Of a stretch of DNA of 7,894 nucleotides, positions 1-6,063 are shown piece by piece. The translations under genes and the position numbers were made by a program. Origin of the DNA: Clostridia bacterium (GTDB lineage: Bacteria; Bacillota_A; Clostridia; Oscillospirales; CAG-272); the NCBI GenBank assembly GCA_017466455.1, contig JAFTUD010000049.1:1-7894 (forward strand), read 5' to 3'. The notes beneath the pieces were generated by a model that saw only the letters and a list, made by a program, of their open reading frames with translations, had not been told where the DNA came from and ran no database searches. The first letter of the stretch is position 1. Every line of letters starts with the position of its first letter.

Positions 1-1
1 A

Positions 2-30
2 ATTATATCATCTTGTACAGTGGTTGTCAA
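2..30 (-). promoter_or_regulatory. Full-consensus sigma-A (sigma-70) promoter firing out of the left edge
   Basis: On the minus strand the sequence reads TTGACA (30-25), a 17-nt spacer (24-8), then TATAAT (7-2). Both hexamers match the consensus exactly and the spacer is the optimal length. The bases before the -10 box are TG plus one base (10-8), so it also has an extended -10 element. The start site should fall a few bases beyond position 1, so the transcribed gene is outside the window. Upstream of the -35 box (about 34-80) the minus strand is rich in A-tracts, resembling an UP element. The promoter lies downstream of the ridA terminator, which implies an independent unit. Perfect promoters of this kind often serve rRNA, tRNA or other abundant transcripts, but which one applies here cannot be seen. 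Confidence 0.85.
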
Positions 31-33
31 GGG

Positions 34-80
34 GTTTTCGCTTTTTATTTCATTTTTTCTTGCTTTTATTTATAAATAAG
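34..80 (-). promoter_or_regulatory. A-tract-rich UP-element-like segment upstream of the exiting promoter
   Basis: Read on the minus strand, this stretch has repeated runs of four to six A residues separated by a few bases, ending just before the C-rich bases that precede the -35 box. Such A-tracts upstream of a -35 hexamer can contact the alpha subunit C-terminal domains of RNA polymerase and raise promoter strength. The call rests only on base composition and position; general AT-richness of intergenic DNA is the alternative. Confidence 0.4.
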
Positions 81-225
81 GTGGAAAAATGCTTATATGC
101 AAGACAAAATGGGGGATAACGGGTTGAAGCAAAGTCCTTAATTGGGGTGAAACGGCGGACTTAAAATAGGCTAAATGCACTTTACCCAGCTATTTTGCGT
201 TTGATTTATGCCTTTTATAAAGTGC
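81..225. other. Intergenic stretch without a convincing gene
   Basis: This segment lies between the promoter that exits the left edge and the ridA terminator. The only coding possibility is a 12-codon plus-strand reading frame (89-127) that follows an AAGGTGG motif; it is too short to support. An 8-bp inverted repeat (177-184 with 218-225, spaced by 33 nt) ends next to the terminator stem. No tRNA-like or rRNA-like sequence, riboswitch or insertion sequence end was recognised. Confidence 0.6.
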
Positions 226-254
226 TAAAATCCGCTTGTGAAAAGCGGATTTTA
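226..254 (-). terminator. Intrinsic terminator after ridA, probably bidirectional
   Basis: A perfect 12-bp inverted repeat (226-237 with 243-254) surrounds a 5-nt loop. Its core is TCCGCTT/AAGCGGA, flanked by A residues on one side and T residues on the other, so the RNA has a GC-containing stem running into a short U tract in either direction. It begins 1 nt after the ridA stop codon, which is the expected place for the end of the ilv-leu operon. The U tract is short (four T, then AGCAC), so termination may be incomplete. The same structure could stop transcription entering on the plus strand. Confidence 0.8.
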
Positions 255-255
255 A

Positions 256-630
256 TTATACCTCTGCTATAACCTCAACCTCTACAAGGACTCCCTTTGG
301 AAGGTCCTTTACCGCAACGCAGGAGCGTGCAGGCTTTGAGGTGAAGTATTTTCCGTATACCTCGTTAAATGCGCCAAAATCGGCAATTTCGGCAAGGAAG
401 CAGGTTGTTTTTATAGCCTTATCGTAGCTTGAGCCTGCCTCGGCAAGGACTGCGCCGAGATTTTTCATAACCTGCTCGGTTTGTCCTACTATATCCTTTG
501 CCTCTACATTTCCTGTTTCGGGGTTGATGGCAATTTGACCCGAGGTGTAGACTACACCTGCGTGTACGATTGCCTGTGAATACGGTCCTATTGCGCTTGG
601 CGCCTTATCGGTTGAAATCTTTTTAAGCAT
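256..630 (-). CDS. ridA: RidA: reactive enamine/imine intermediate deaminase (YjgF/YER057c/UK114 family)
   Basis: The product is 124 residues, a normal RidA length. RidA is a cytosolic homotrimer that hydrolyses 2-aminoacrylate and 2-aminocrotonate, the unstable products of PLP-dependent dehydratases such as IlvA, to keto acids and ammonia. Family landmarks are visible: the IGPYSQA motif (residues 14-20), YTSGQ (28-32), the PARSCVAV segment (100-107) with the substrate-carboxylate arginine R102 and C104, and the late glutamate in VEVEV near 117. The ATG at 630 is chosen because GAGGTAAG lies just upstream; the frame stays open further upstream but there overlaps the ilvA coding end. It follows ilvA by 31 nt and is the last gene of the operon, with a terminator right after its stop. 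Placement next to its main source of toxic intermediate supports the function. Confidence 0.95.
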   Translation of the reverse strand: MLKKISTDKAPSAIGPYSQAIVHAGVVYTSGQIAINPETGNVEAKDIVGQTEQVMKNLGAVLAEAGSSYDKAIKTTCFLAEIADFGAFNEVYGKYFTSKPARSCVAVKDLPKGVLVEVEVIAEV

Positions 631-661
631 TTTCTTACCTCTTTTTCTTTCGTTATGTATT

Positions 662-1855
662 TCAGAGCAGCTTGAAGCCGAAGTCACGAAGTGCGTTTTC
701 AATCTCAGCAATATGCTCGAAGTTTCTTGTTTCAAGAACTATGCGAAGGTAACAGCCGTTTACATTTGAGCCCTCGTTTGCTCTTTCGTGGTGAACGGAG
801 ATTACATTTCCGCCAAGGTCGGCAATAATTCTTGATACATTCTTAAGCTGACCCGGCTTGTCAACAAGCTCTATCATAAGCTGACAGGTCCTGCCCGACA
901 TCAAAAGTCCGCGCTTTATAACTCTTGAAAGAATGGTAACATCAATGTTTCCGCCCGAGAGCAAGCATACGGTCTTTTTGCCCTCAAGGTCAAGCTTTCC
1001 AAACATGGCAGCGGCAACAGCTACTGCGCCCGCGCCCTCTGTAACGAGCTTATGCTGTTCCATAAGCGCAAGAATTGCGGCGGAGATTTCATCATCGCTG
1101 ACTGTTACGATTTCATCAACATATTTTGAGCAAATATCGTATGTAAGCGAGCCCGGCTTTTTAACTGCAATACCGTCGGCGATTGTTGAAACGCTTTCAA
1201 GCTCGGTAATTTCCTTATCCTTTACGGATTTATACATGGACGGTGCGCCTGTTGCCTGTACGCCGTAAACCTTTACATTGGGGTTTATAGACTTCATTGT
1301 ATAAGCAATTCCCGCGATAAGTCCGCCACCGCCGATTGGAACGATGATTGCGTCAAGGTCGGGGAGCTGATCAACGATTTCAAGCGCTATCGTTCCCTGT
1401 CCTGCGATTACATCCTCATCATCAAACGGGTGAATGAAGGTATAGCCCTTTTCATCACGAAGGGAGAGCGCCTTTTTATAAGCGTCGTCATACACGCCCT
1501 CTACAAGGCAAACCTCCGCGCCATAGCTCTTTGTTGCCTCGATTTTGGAAATCGGAGCGCCGTCGGGTAAGCAAATTACTGCCTTAATTCCGTTCTTTTG
1601 CGCGGAAAGGGCAACGCCCTGTGCGTGATTTCCCGCGGAGCATGCAATTACTCCTCTTGCCTTTTCCTCCGCGCTTAAACGCGACATTTTATAGTATGAG
1701 CCTCTTACCTTAAACGAGCCTGTTATTTGAAGATTCTCGGTTTTAAGATATAGCTCTATTCCTTTTTTTAGCTTGGGAGCGTAGATTATATCCGTTTTAC
1801 GAACTACGGGCTTTAGTGTATGGCTTGCACGGTAAACATTATCAAGTGTTAACAT
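662..1855 (-). CDS. ilvA: Threonine ammonia-lyase (threonine dehydratase), medium form with one C-terminal ACT domain
   Basis: This cytosolic PLP enzyme converts L-threonine to 2-oxobutyrate and ammonia, the first committed step to isoleucine. The 397-residue product has a fold-type II catalytic domain (about 1-315): PLP lysine K49 in GSFKVRG, the SAGNHAQG loop (73-80), the phosphate-binding glycine run GGGG (175-178) and SGGN (300-303). Residues from about 325 to the end form one ACT-like domain (LMIELVDKPGQL onward). The length fits the roughly 400-residue single-ACT family rather than E. coli IlvA (about 514 residues, two ACT-like modules) or TdcB (about 330, none). Allosteric control by a branched-chain amino acid is therefore likely, though the ligand cannot be read from sequence. 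The ATG has AAGAGG 8 nt upstream. It is 68 nt after the ATPase gene and 31 nt before ridA. Confidence 0.95.
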   Translation of the reverse strand: MLTLDNVYRASHTLKPVVRKTDIIYAPKLKKGIELYLKTENLQITGSFKVRGSYYKMSRLSAEEKARGVIACSAGNHAQGVALSAQKNGIKAVICLPDGAPISKIEATKSYGAEVCLVEGVYDDAYKKALSLRDEKGYTFIHPFDDEDVIAGQGTIALEIVDQLPDLDAIIVPIGGGGLIAGIAYTMKSINPNVKVYGVQATGAPSMYKSVKDKEITELESVSTIADGIAVKKPGSLTYDICSKYVDEIVTVSDDEISAAILALMEQHKLVTEGAGAVAVAAAMFGKLDLEGKKTVCLLSGGNIDVTILSRVIKRGLLMSGRTCQLMIELVDKPGQLKNVSRIIADLGGNVISVHHERANEGSNVNGCYLRIVLETRNFEHIAEIENALRDFGFKLL

Positions 1856-1923
1856 TTTTTGTTCCTCTTATGTTTTGTATTGTATTTTTAGGCTGTATCA
1901 CAATTAAGAGCCCACTTGCGAAA

Positions 1924-3099
1924 TTACTTTAGGCTTTCAATAAATTGCTCGGCACATCTTGCGCTACGGCTTCCGCGACGAAGGGCAAACGCCTCCGCCC
2001 TTACATCAAGCTCTGCCTCGCTAAGGCTTATGCCGTTTCTCTTTGCCAAGGCGCGCACGATGTCAAGGTAAAGCGCCTTATTTGGCTTTTGGAAGTATAC
2101 GATGAGTCCAAAGCGCTCCGACAGGGAAAGATTTTCCTGAAGGGTGTCGTTTCTATGGACATCATCGCCAACACGGTCCCCGAAGGTTTCCTTGATGATG
2201 TGTCTGCGATTTGAGGTTGCATAGATTACTGCGTTATCCGCCTTGGCGCTTGCGCTACCCTCAAGGGCTGCCTTAAGCATACTGAAGTTATCATCATTTT
2301 TGTTGAATGAAAGGTCATCGATGAATATGATAAATTTAAGCGGATTTTCGCTTATTTTTCCCATTACATACGGAAGATAGCAAAGCTGGTCCTTTCTTAA
2401 CTCAATCAGACGAATACCGCGATTGAAGAAGTGGTTGGCAACTGCCTTGACGGTTGAGGACTTTCCTGTTCCCGCATCTCCGCAAAGAAGAATGTTTGTG
2501 CAGGTCTTTCCCTCGATGAATGACATTGTATTATCGACAACGCTTTGTCTTTCCTGCTCATAGCCGACAAATTTTGACATTTCCGTTTTATCCGCGCTGA
2601 CAATAGGCTCAATAGTCTTATCATCGGAGAGGCGGAACATACAGTACGATGAAAAAATTCCGTAGCCGTATTTATCAAGGTTGGCTATTCTGTTTTCGTA
2701 CTCCCTTGAAAAGTCTATTTTTTCGGTTACGAAGGGAGATGTGTAGGAAAGCTCCATATCCGAGGCGAAATCCTCGGGGGTGAGCCGAGATAGCTCCTCA
2801 AACGCCTTAAGCTCATATTCGGTCGCGCTTGCGACGCACTCGCTAAGCTCGTGCTTTCCTGCCTTTGCCCTGATATAAACATTTTCGTCCTCAAGGACAA
2901 GACGGCACACAAGAGCCGAAAGTGACGCACCCTGTGTGTATATTTCGTTGACGAAGGATGCGTAGGCTTTTATTTTTTCATCCCTTGTAATTCCGTCCTT
3001 ACAATAATTTGCAAGGGCGACAAGCAGTGGCTTTTCCATAACTCTTGAAAAAACACTGCTCATACAAAGGCGAAGGTAAATTTCTTTTATTTTTGACAT
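1924..3099 (-). CDS. AAA+ ATPase of the DUF815 family, function unknown
   Basis: The 391-residue product has an ATPase module in its C-terminal half: Walker A GDAGTGKSS (207-215), Walker B FIIFIDDLSF (256-265, with D261 and D262), sensor 1 as ATSNRR (294-299), an SERFG segment (327-331) and a sensor-2-like GSRSARCAEQFIE stretch (376-388). This set matches DUF815 (Pfam PF05673), an uncharacterised family related to AAA+ proteins. Residues 1-170 have no motif I recognise; they look helical and soluble, with no signal peptide or membrane segment. All ATPase motifs look intact, so it should bind and hydrolyse ATP; the substrate is unknown. It starts 14 nt after leuB with only a weak ribosome binding site (AGAGTG), suggesting coupling to leuB translation. 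It is the only gene here without a known role in branched-chain amino acid synthesis. The family call is firm; a role in this pathway is conjecture. Confidence 0.9.
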   Translation of the reverse strand: MSKIKEIYLRLCMSSVFSRVMEKPLLVALANYCKDGITRDEKIKAYASFVNEIYTQGASLSALVCRLVLEDENVYIRAKAGKHELSECVASATEYELKAFEELSRLTPEDFASDMELSYTSPFVTEKIDFSREYENRIANLDKYGYGIFSSYCMFRLSDDKTIEPIVSADKTEMSKFVGYEQERQSVVDNTMSFIEGKTCTNILLCGDAGTGKSSTVKAVANHFFNRGIRLIELRKDQLCYLPYVMGKISENPLKFIIFIDDLSFNKNDDNFSMLKAALEGSASAKADNAVIYATSNRRHIIKETFGDRVGDDVHRNDTLQENLSLSERFGLIVYFQKPNKALYLDIVRALAKRNGISLSEAELDVRAEAFALRRGSRSARCAEQFIESLK

Positions 3100-3113
3100 T
3101 TTTACACACTCTA

Positions 3114-4181
3114 TCAGATATTCTCTAAGATTTTATCGGTGATTTCCTTTGTTCCAAGCGACGGTGCGCCATGAGCGAGGTCGGCTGTGCGGTAGCCTGC
3201 CTCAAGCACCTTATCAACTGCGCTGACAATGGCGTCACTTTCTTTTGTAAGTCCGAAGGAGTAAAGAAGCATCATTGCGCCCGAGAGAATTGTTGCGATT
3301 GGGTTTGCCTTATTTTGTCCTGCAATGTCGGGGGCAGAGCCGTGAATTGGCTCATAAAGACCCTTTGTTGTTTCATTTAGCGATGCAGATGGGAGCATTC
3401 CTATTGAGCCTGTAATTTGTGAAGCCTCATCGGAGAGAATGTCACCGAACATATTTGAGGTAACGATAACATCAAATTGCGCGGGGTTACGAACAAGCTG
3501 CATAGCGGCATTGTCAACGAGCATATCTGTGCATTCAACATCGGGGTATTCGCTTGCTATTTCGTGAACTACCCTTCTCCAAAGGCGTGAGCTTTCAAGC
3601 ACATTTGCCTTATCAATGCTGATAAGCTTCTTTCTTCTCTTTCTTGCGCTTTCAAACGCTACTCTTGCAATTCTTTCAATCTCCATACGGGAGTAGCACT
3701 CAGTATCGTATGCCTCCTCGCCGTATTTGCCCTCTCTCATTCCGCGCTCACCAAAGTAAATACCGCCTGTAAGCTCACGGACAATCATAATATCAAAGCC
3801 GTTTTCAACTATGTCGGCTCTAAGTGGGCATTCGCCTTTGAGTGCAGGGTAAAGTTTTGCGGGGCGAAGGTTAGTAAAGAGGTTCATTGCGGAGCGTATG
3901 CCAAGAAGCGCCTTTTCGGGACGCATATTGCCCGGGAGTGTATCCCATTTCGGTCCGCCAACTGCGCCAAGAAGCACGCTATCTGCCTCAAGACAGCCCT
4001 TTACTGTTTCCTCGGGAAGCGGCATACCGTGCTTATCAATAGCACATCCTCCGATGTCGTACGGTGTGAATGTGAAGGTATGTCCGAATTTTTCGCCTAC
4101 CGCCTCGAGCACGCGAACTGCGCTATCAACAATTTCGGGTCCTATTCCGTCACCCTTTAAAAGTGCAATATTCAAGTTCAT
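3114..4181 (-). CDS. leuB: 3-isopropylmalate dehydrogenase
   Basis: LeuB oxidatively decarboxylates (2R,3S)-3-isopropylmalate with NAD+ to the leucine keto-acid precursor, in the cytosol as a dimer. The 355-residue product has the family features: GDGIGPE (10-16), substrate-binding arginines R96 and R106 in the [14 protein letters not shown] segment, R135 and Y142 in [11 protein letters not shown], catalytic K191 in [12 protein letters not shown], metal-binding aspartates around D223, D247 and D251, and the NAD-binding [14 protein letters not shown] loop (281-294). An in-frame GTG at 4190 would add three residues, but that GTG is part of the ribosome binding site GAGGTGA that serves the ATG at 4181 with 5-nt spacing, so the ATG is preferred. 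It follows leuD by 12 nt. Full-length and apparently intact. Confidence 0.97.
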   Translation of the reverse strand: MNLNIALLKGDGIGPEIVDSAVRVLEAVGEKFGHTFTFTPYDIGGCAIDKHGMPLPEETVKGCLEADSVLLGAVGGPKWDTLPGNMRPEKALLGIRSAMNLFTNLRPAKLYPALKGECPLRADIVENGFDIMIVRELTGGIYFGERGMREGKYGEEAYDTECYSRMEIERIARVAFESARKRRKKLISIDKANVLESSRLWRRVVHEIASEYPDVECTDMLVDNAAMQLVRNPAQFDVIVTSNMFGDILSDEASQITGSIGMLPSASLNETTKGLYEPIHGSAPDIAGQNKANPIATILSGAMMLLYSFGLTKESDAIVSAVDKVLEAGYRTADLAHGAPSLGTKEITDKILENI

Positions 4182-4186
4182 TTCTC

Positions 4187-4193
4187 TCACCTC
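4187..4193 (-). promoter_or_regulatory. leuB ribosome binding site that decides its start
   Basis: GAGGTGA on the minus strand directly abuts the leuD TAA stop (4196-4194) and lies 5 nt before the leuB ATG at 4181. It contains the GTG that could otherwise be taken as the start. The abutment suggests that ribosomes finishing leuD reinitiate on leuB. Confidence 0.8.
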
Positions 4194-4688
4194 TTATTTT
4201 ATATCGCCCTTGCGAATTGACTCAATGAGTCCGCCATTTTGGATTATCTTTTGGATAAACTCGGGGAAGGGCTGAGTTTTGAAGCTTTTTCCTGTTGTAC
4301 GGTTGTAGATAATACCGTTATCAAGGTCTGCCTCGACCTTATCGCCCTCGCTAATTCCTGCAACTGCCTCGGGACATTCAAGAATTGCAAGTCCGATGTT
4401 TATGGAGTTGCGGTAGAAAATTCTTGCGAAGGTATTGGCGATTACGAGCGAAATTCCGCTTGCCTTAATTGCTATCGGTGCATGCTCTCTTGACGAGCCA
4501 CAGCCGAAGTTGTCGCCTGCTACCATAATGTCGCCTGTTTCAACCTTATTTACGAAGTCCTTATCTATATCCTCCATACAGTGAGAGGCAAGCTCGGCAT
4601 GGTCGCTTGTATTCAGATATCTTGCCGGAATGATAACATCGGTATCAACATTATCTCCGTATTTAATTGCTTTTCCTGAAAAATTCAT
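4194..4688 (-). CDS. leuD: 3-isopropylmalate dehydratase (isomerase) small subunit
   Basis: LeuD is the swivelling small subunit that pairs with LeuC to isomerise 2-isopropylmalate to 3-isopropylmalate in leucine synthesis. The 164-residue product is the short form typical of archaea and many anaerobic bacteria, rather than the roughly 200-residue enterobacterial form. Visible motifs are [15 protein letters not shown] (11-25), the catalytic-loop segment [14 protein letters not shown] (58-71) and [17 protein letters not shown] (83-99). The specificity loop after PARYL reads NTSD; homoaconitase-type enzymes usually have YLRT here, so isopropylmalate is the likelier substrate, which also fits the leu neighbours. 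The ATG has a strong AAGGAGG site 6 nt upstream that shares bases with the leuC stop codon, 11 nt away, which implies coupled synthesis of the two subunits. Confidence 0.96.
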   Translation of the reverse strand: MNFSGKAIKYGDNVDTDVIIPARYLNTSDHAELASHCMEDIDKDFVNKVETGDIMVAGDNFGCGSSREHAPIAIKASGISLVIANTFARIFYRNSINIGLAILECPEAVAGISEGDKVEADLDNGIIYNRTTGKSFKTQPFPEFIQKIIQNGGLIESIRKGDIK

Positions 4689-4694
4689 ATTTTG

Positions 4695-4702
4695 CCTCCT
4701 TA
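4695..4702 (-). promoter_or_regulatory. leuD ribosome binding site overlapping the leuC stop codon
   Basis: The minus strand reads TAAGGAGG: the first three bases are the leuC stop codon and AAGGAGG is a near-perfect Shine-Dalgarno sequence, 6 nt before the leuD ATG. The arrangement fits equimolar, translationally coupled production of the LeuC and LeuD subunits. Confidence 0.85.
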
Positions 4703-5965
4703 AAGCTTTCTTGGGTCTGCGATTTTGCCTGCTATCGCGCTTGCGGCAGCGACTGCAGGAGATGCGAGGTATACCTCACTTGTTACATGGCCCATTCTTC
4801 CTACGAAGTTACGATTTGTTGTTGCTACTGCTCTTTCGCCTGCGGCAAGTATTCCCATATAACCGCCAAGGCAAGGTCCGCAGGTTGGTGTTGAAACGAC
4901 ACAGCCTGCCTCAATAAAGATTTTAACAAGACCGTTTTCAATAGCCTTAAGGTAGATATCCTGTGTTGCGGGAATGATGATTGCGCGAACATTTTTCGCA
5001 ACCCTTTTGCCCTTCAAGATCATTGCTGCCTCCTCAATGTCCTTATACTGTCCATTGGTGCAGGAGCCGATTACTACCTGGTCAATTTTTATGTCGTCAA
5101 TTTGGTCAAAGGTTTTAGTATTTTCGGGAAGGTGCGGGAATGCCACGGTTGGCTCAATCTTAGAAAGGTCGATTTCGTAAACCTCATCGTAGTGCGCATC
5201 GCTATCTGCCTTGAAGGACACGATTTCTCTGTCGCTACGCTCCTTTATGTAGGCAACTGTTTGCTCATCAACCTCGAAAATTCCGTTTTTAGCGCCTGCC
5301 TCAATTGCCATATTGCAAATTGTAAGGCGGTCATAGATTGTGAGTGAGGAAACGCCCTCGCCAACGAATTCCATTGACTTATAAAGCGCACCGTCAACGC
5401 CGATTTTTCCGATTATGTGAAGGATTACATCCTTACCCGATACATATTTATTAAGCTTGCCTGTGAGAACGAATTTTATAGCTGACGGAACCTTGAACCA
5501 CGCCTTGCCCGTTGCCATTCCGCAAGCCATATCGGTTGAGCCTACGCCTGTTGAGAATGCGCCGAGCGCGCCATATGTGCAGGTATGGGAGTCAGCGCCG
5601 ATAACTACATCTCCGCTTACTACAAGTCCCTTTTCGGGAAGGAGCGCATGCTCAATTCCCATTCTTCCTACATCGTAGAAATGAGTTACATTCTTTTCCT
5701 CACAAAAGTCACGACACATTTTGCACTGTGTTGCAGCCTTTATGTCCTTATTTGGGGCAAAATGGTCCATAACCATTGTTACCTTGTCCTTATCGTAAAC
5801 CTCGCTAACGCCTATTTTGTCAAATTCCTTGATTGCGACGGGAGAGGTGATGTCGTTTCCCAAAACTCTGTCAAGGCTTACAAGAATAAGCTGACCTGCC
5901 TCTACGCTTTCAAGTCCTGCGTGAGAAGCAAGGATTTTTTGTGTCATTGTCATTGTCATTGGCAT
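4700..5965 (-). CDS. leuC: 3-isopropylmalate dehydratase (isomerase) large subunit
   Basis: LeuC is the [4Fe-4S] large subunit of isopropylmalate isomerase, an aconitase-family enzyme. With the ATG at 5965 the product is 421 residues, usual for the archaeal/clostridial type. The three expected cluster cysteines are present: C302 in GSCTN and C362 and C365 in [10 protein letters not shown]. Other aconitase-family landmarks are MDHFAPNKD (66-74), [15 protein letters not shown] (123-137) and the FVGRMGH segment (387-393). An in-frame TTG at 5983 would add six residues, but AAAGGA (5980-5975) lies inside that extension and is correctly spaced (9 nt) for the ATG at 5965. The N-terminus reads [10 protein letters not shown], encoded by near-identical hexamers with four in-frame ATG codons, so the exact start among them is uncertain. 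It lies 98 nt after ilvD, beyond two hairpins, and its stop overlaps the leuD ribosome binding site. Confidence 0.96.
   Translation of the reverse strand: MPMTMTMTQKILASHAGLESVEAGQLILVSLDRVLGNDITSPVAIKEFDKIGVSEVYDKDKVTMVMDHFAPNKDIKAATQCKMCRDFCEEKNVTHFYDVGRMGIEHALLPEKGLVVSGDVVIGADSHTCTYGALGAFSTGVGSTDMACGMATGKAWFKVPSAIKFVLTGKLNKYVSGKDVILHIIGKIGVDGALYKSMEFVGEGVSSLTIYDRLTICNMAIEAGAKNGIFEVDEQTVAYIKERSDREIVSFKADSDAHYDEVYEIDLSKIEPTVAFPHLPENTKTFDQIDDIKIDQVVIGSCTNGQYKDIEEAAMILKGKRVAKNVRAIIIPATQDIYLKAIENGLVKIFIEAGCVVSTPTCGPCLGGYMGILAAGERAVATTNRNFVGRMGHVTSEVYLASPAVAAASAIAGKIADPRKL
5942..5965 (-). repeat. Tandem ATGACA hexamers at the leuC start
   Basis: The minus strand reads ATGCCA followed by three exact copies of ATGACA, the first being a one-base... 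two-base variant group of the same unit (CCA for ACA at the second codon). It encodes Met-Pro followed by three Met-Thr pairs. Because the unit is 6 nt, gain or loss of a copy keeps the frame but changes the number of N-terminal residues and of candidate start codons. Confidence 0.85.
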
Positions 5966-5991
5966 AATTTTATTTCCTTTCAATCTTAATT

Positions 5992-6030
5992 CATACCAAA
6001 GCGCACTAAGCTTTAATGCGCTTTGGTATG
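5992..6030 (-). repeat. Perfect 14-bp inverted repeat (hairpin) between ilvD and leuC
   Basis: The arms at 5992-6005 and 6017-6030 are exact reverse complements (14 bp) around an 11-nt loop; three further base pairs can form inside the loop after one mismatch. On the transcribed (minus) strand it is followed by a mixed sequence leading to the leuC ribosome binding site, with no U tract, so it does not look like an intrinsic terminator. A stabilising or processing hairpin in the operon mRNA, or a copy of a dispersed genomic repeat, are possible roles. Confidence 0.8.
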
Positions 6031-6031
6031 C

Positions 6032-6055
6032 CCATTACCGCAGTAGCGGTAATGG
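6032..6055 (-). repeat. Perfect 10-bp inverted repeat (hairpin), 1 nt from the first
   Basis: The arms at 6032-6041 and 6046-6055 are exact reverse complements (10 bp) closing a 4-nt loop (TACT on the minus strand). It begins 8 nt after the ilvD stop codon and is separated by a single base from the 14-bp hairpin. No U tract follows it on the transcribed strand. Together the pair fills most of the 98-nt ilvD-leuC gap. Confidence 0.8.
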
Positions 6056-6063
6056 ACTGATTT

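Noticed and set aside
177..225. 8-bp inverted repeat (177-184 with 218-225) as a second terminator or regulatory hairpin
   Set aside because: The arms are short and AT-rich and separated by 33 nt, with no U tract; it is within what AT-rich DNA gives by chance.
631..735. N-terminal extension of RidA by 35 residues using an upstream ATG
   Set aside because: The extension overlaps the end of ilvA and looks unlike any RidA N-terminus; the ATG at 630 has its own GAGG site and begins the canonical family sequence.
933..1268. Plus-strand open frame of 111 codons inside ilvA
   Set aside because: It is antisense to an intact, well-conserved gene, its translation resembles no family, and no ribosome binding site or promoter was seen. 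The other plus-strand frames within ilvD, leuC, leuB and the ATPase gene are shadows for the same reason.
4182..4190. GTG start for leuB, three residues upstream of the ATG
   Set aside because: The GTG is part of the GAGGTGA ribosome binding site for the ATG at 4181.
4194..5965. LeuCD as a homoaconitase or methylmalate/citraconate-type isomerase
   Set aside because: The LeuD loop lacks the YLRT motif associated with homoaconitases, and the genes lie directly before leuB among branched-chain synthesis genes. A secondary role in citramalate-pathway isoleucine synthesis is not excluded, but ilvA makes it unnecessary.
5966..5983. TTG start for leuC, six residues upstream
   Set aside because: The only ribosome binding site (AAAGGA) lies inside this extension and is correctly spaced for the ATG at 5965.
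5992..6055. The two ilvD-leuC hairpins as an intrinsic terminator ending an ilv operon
   Set aside because: Neither stem is followed by a U tract on the transcribed strand, no promoter is recognisable before leuC, and the leu genes complete the same pathway.
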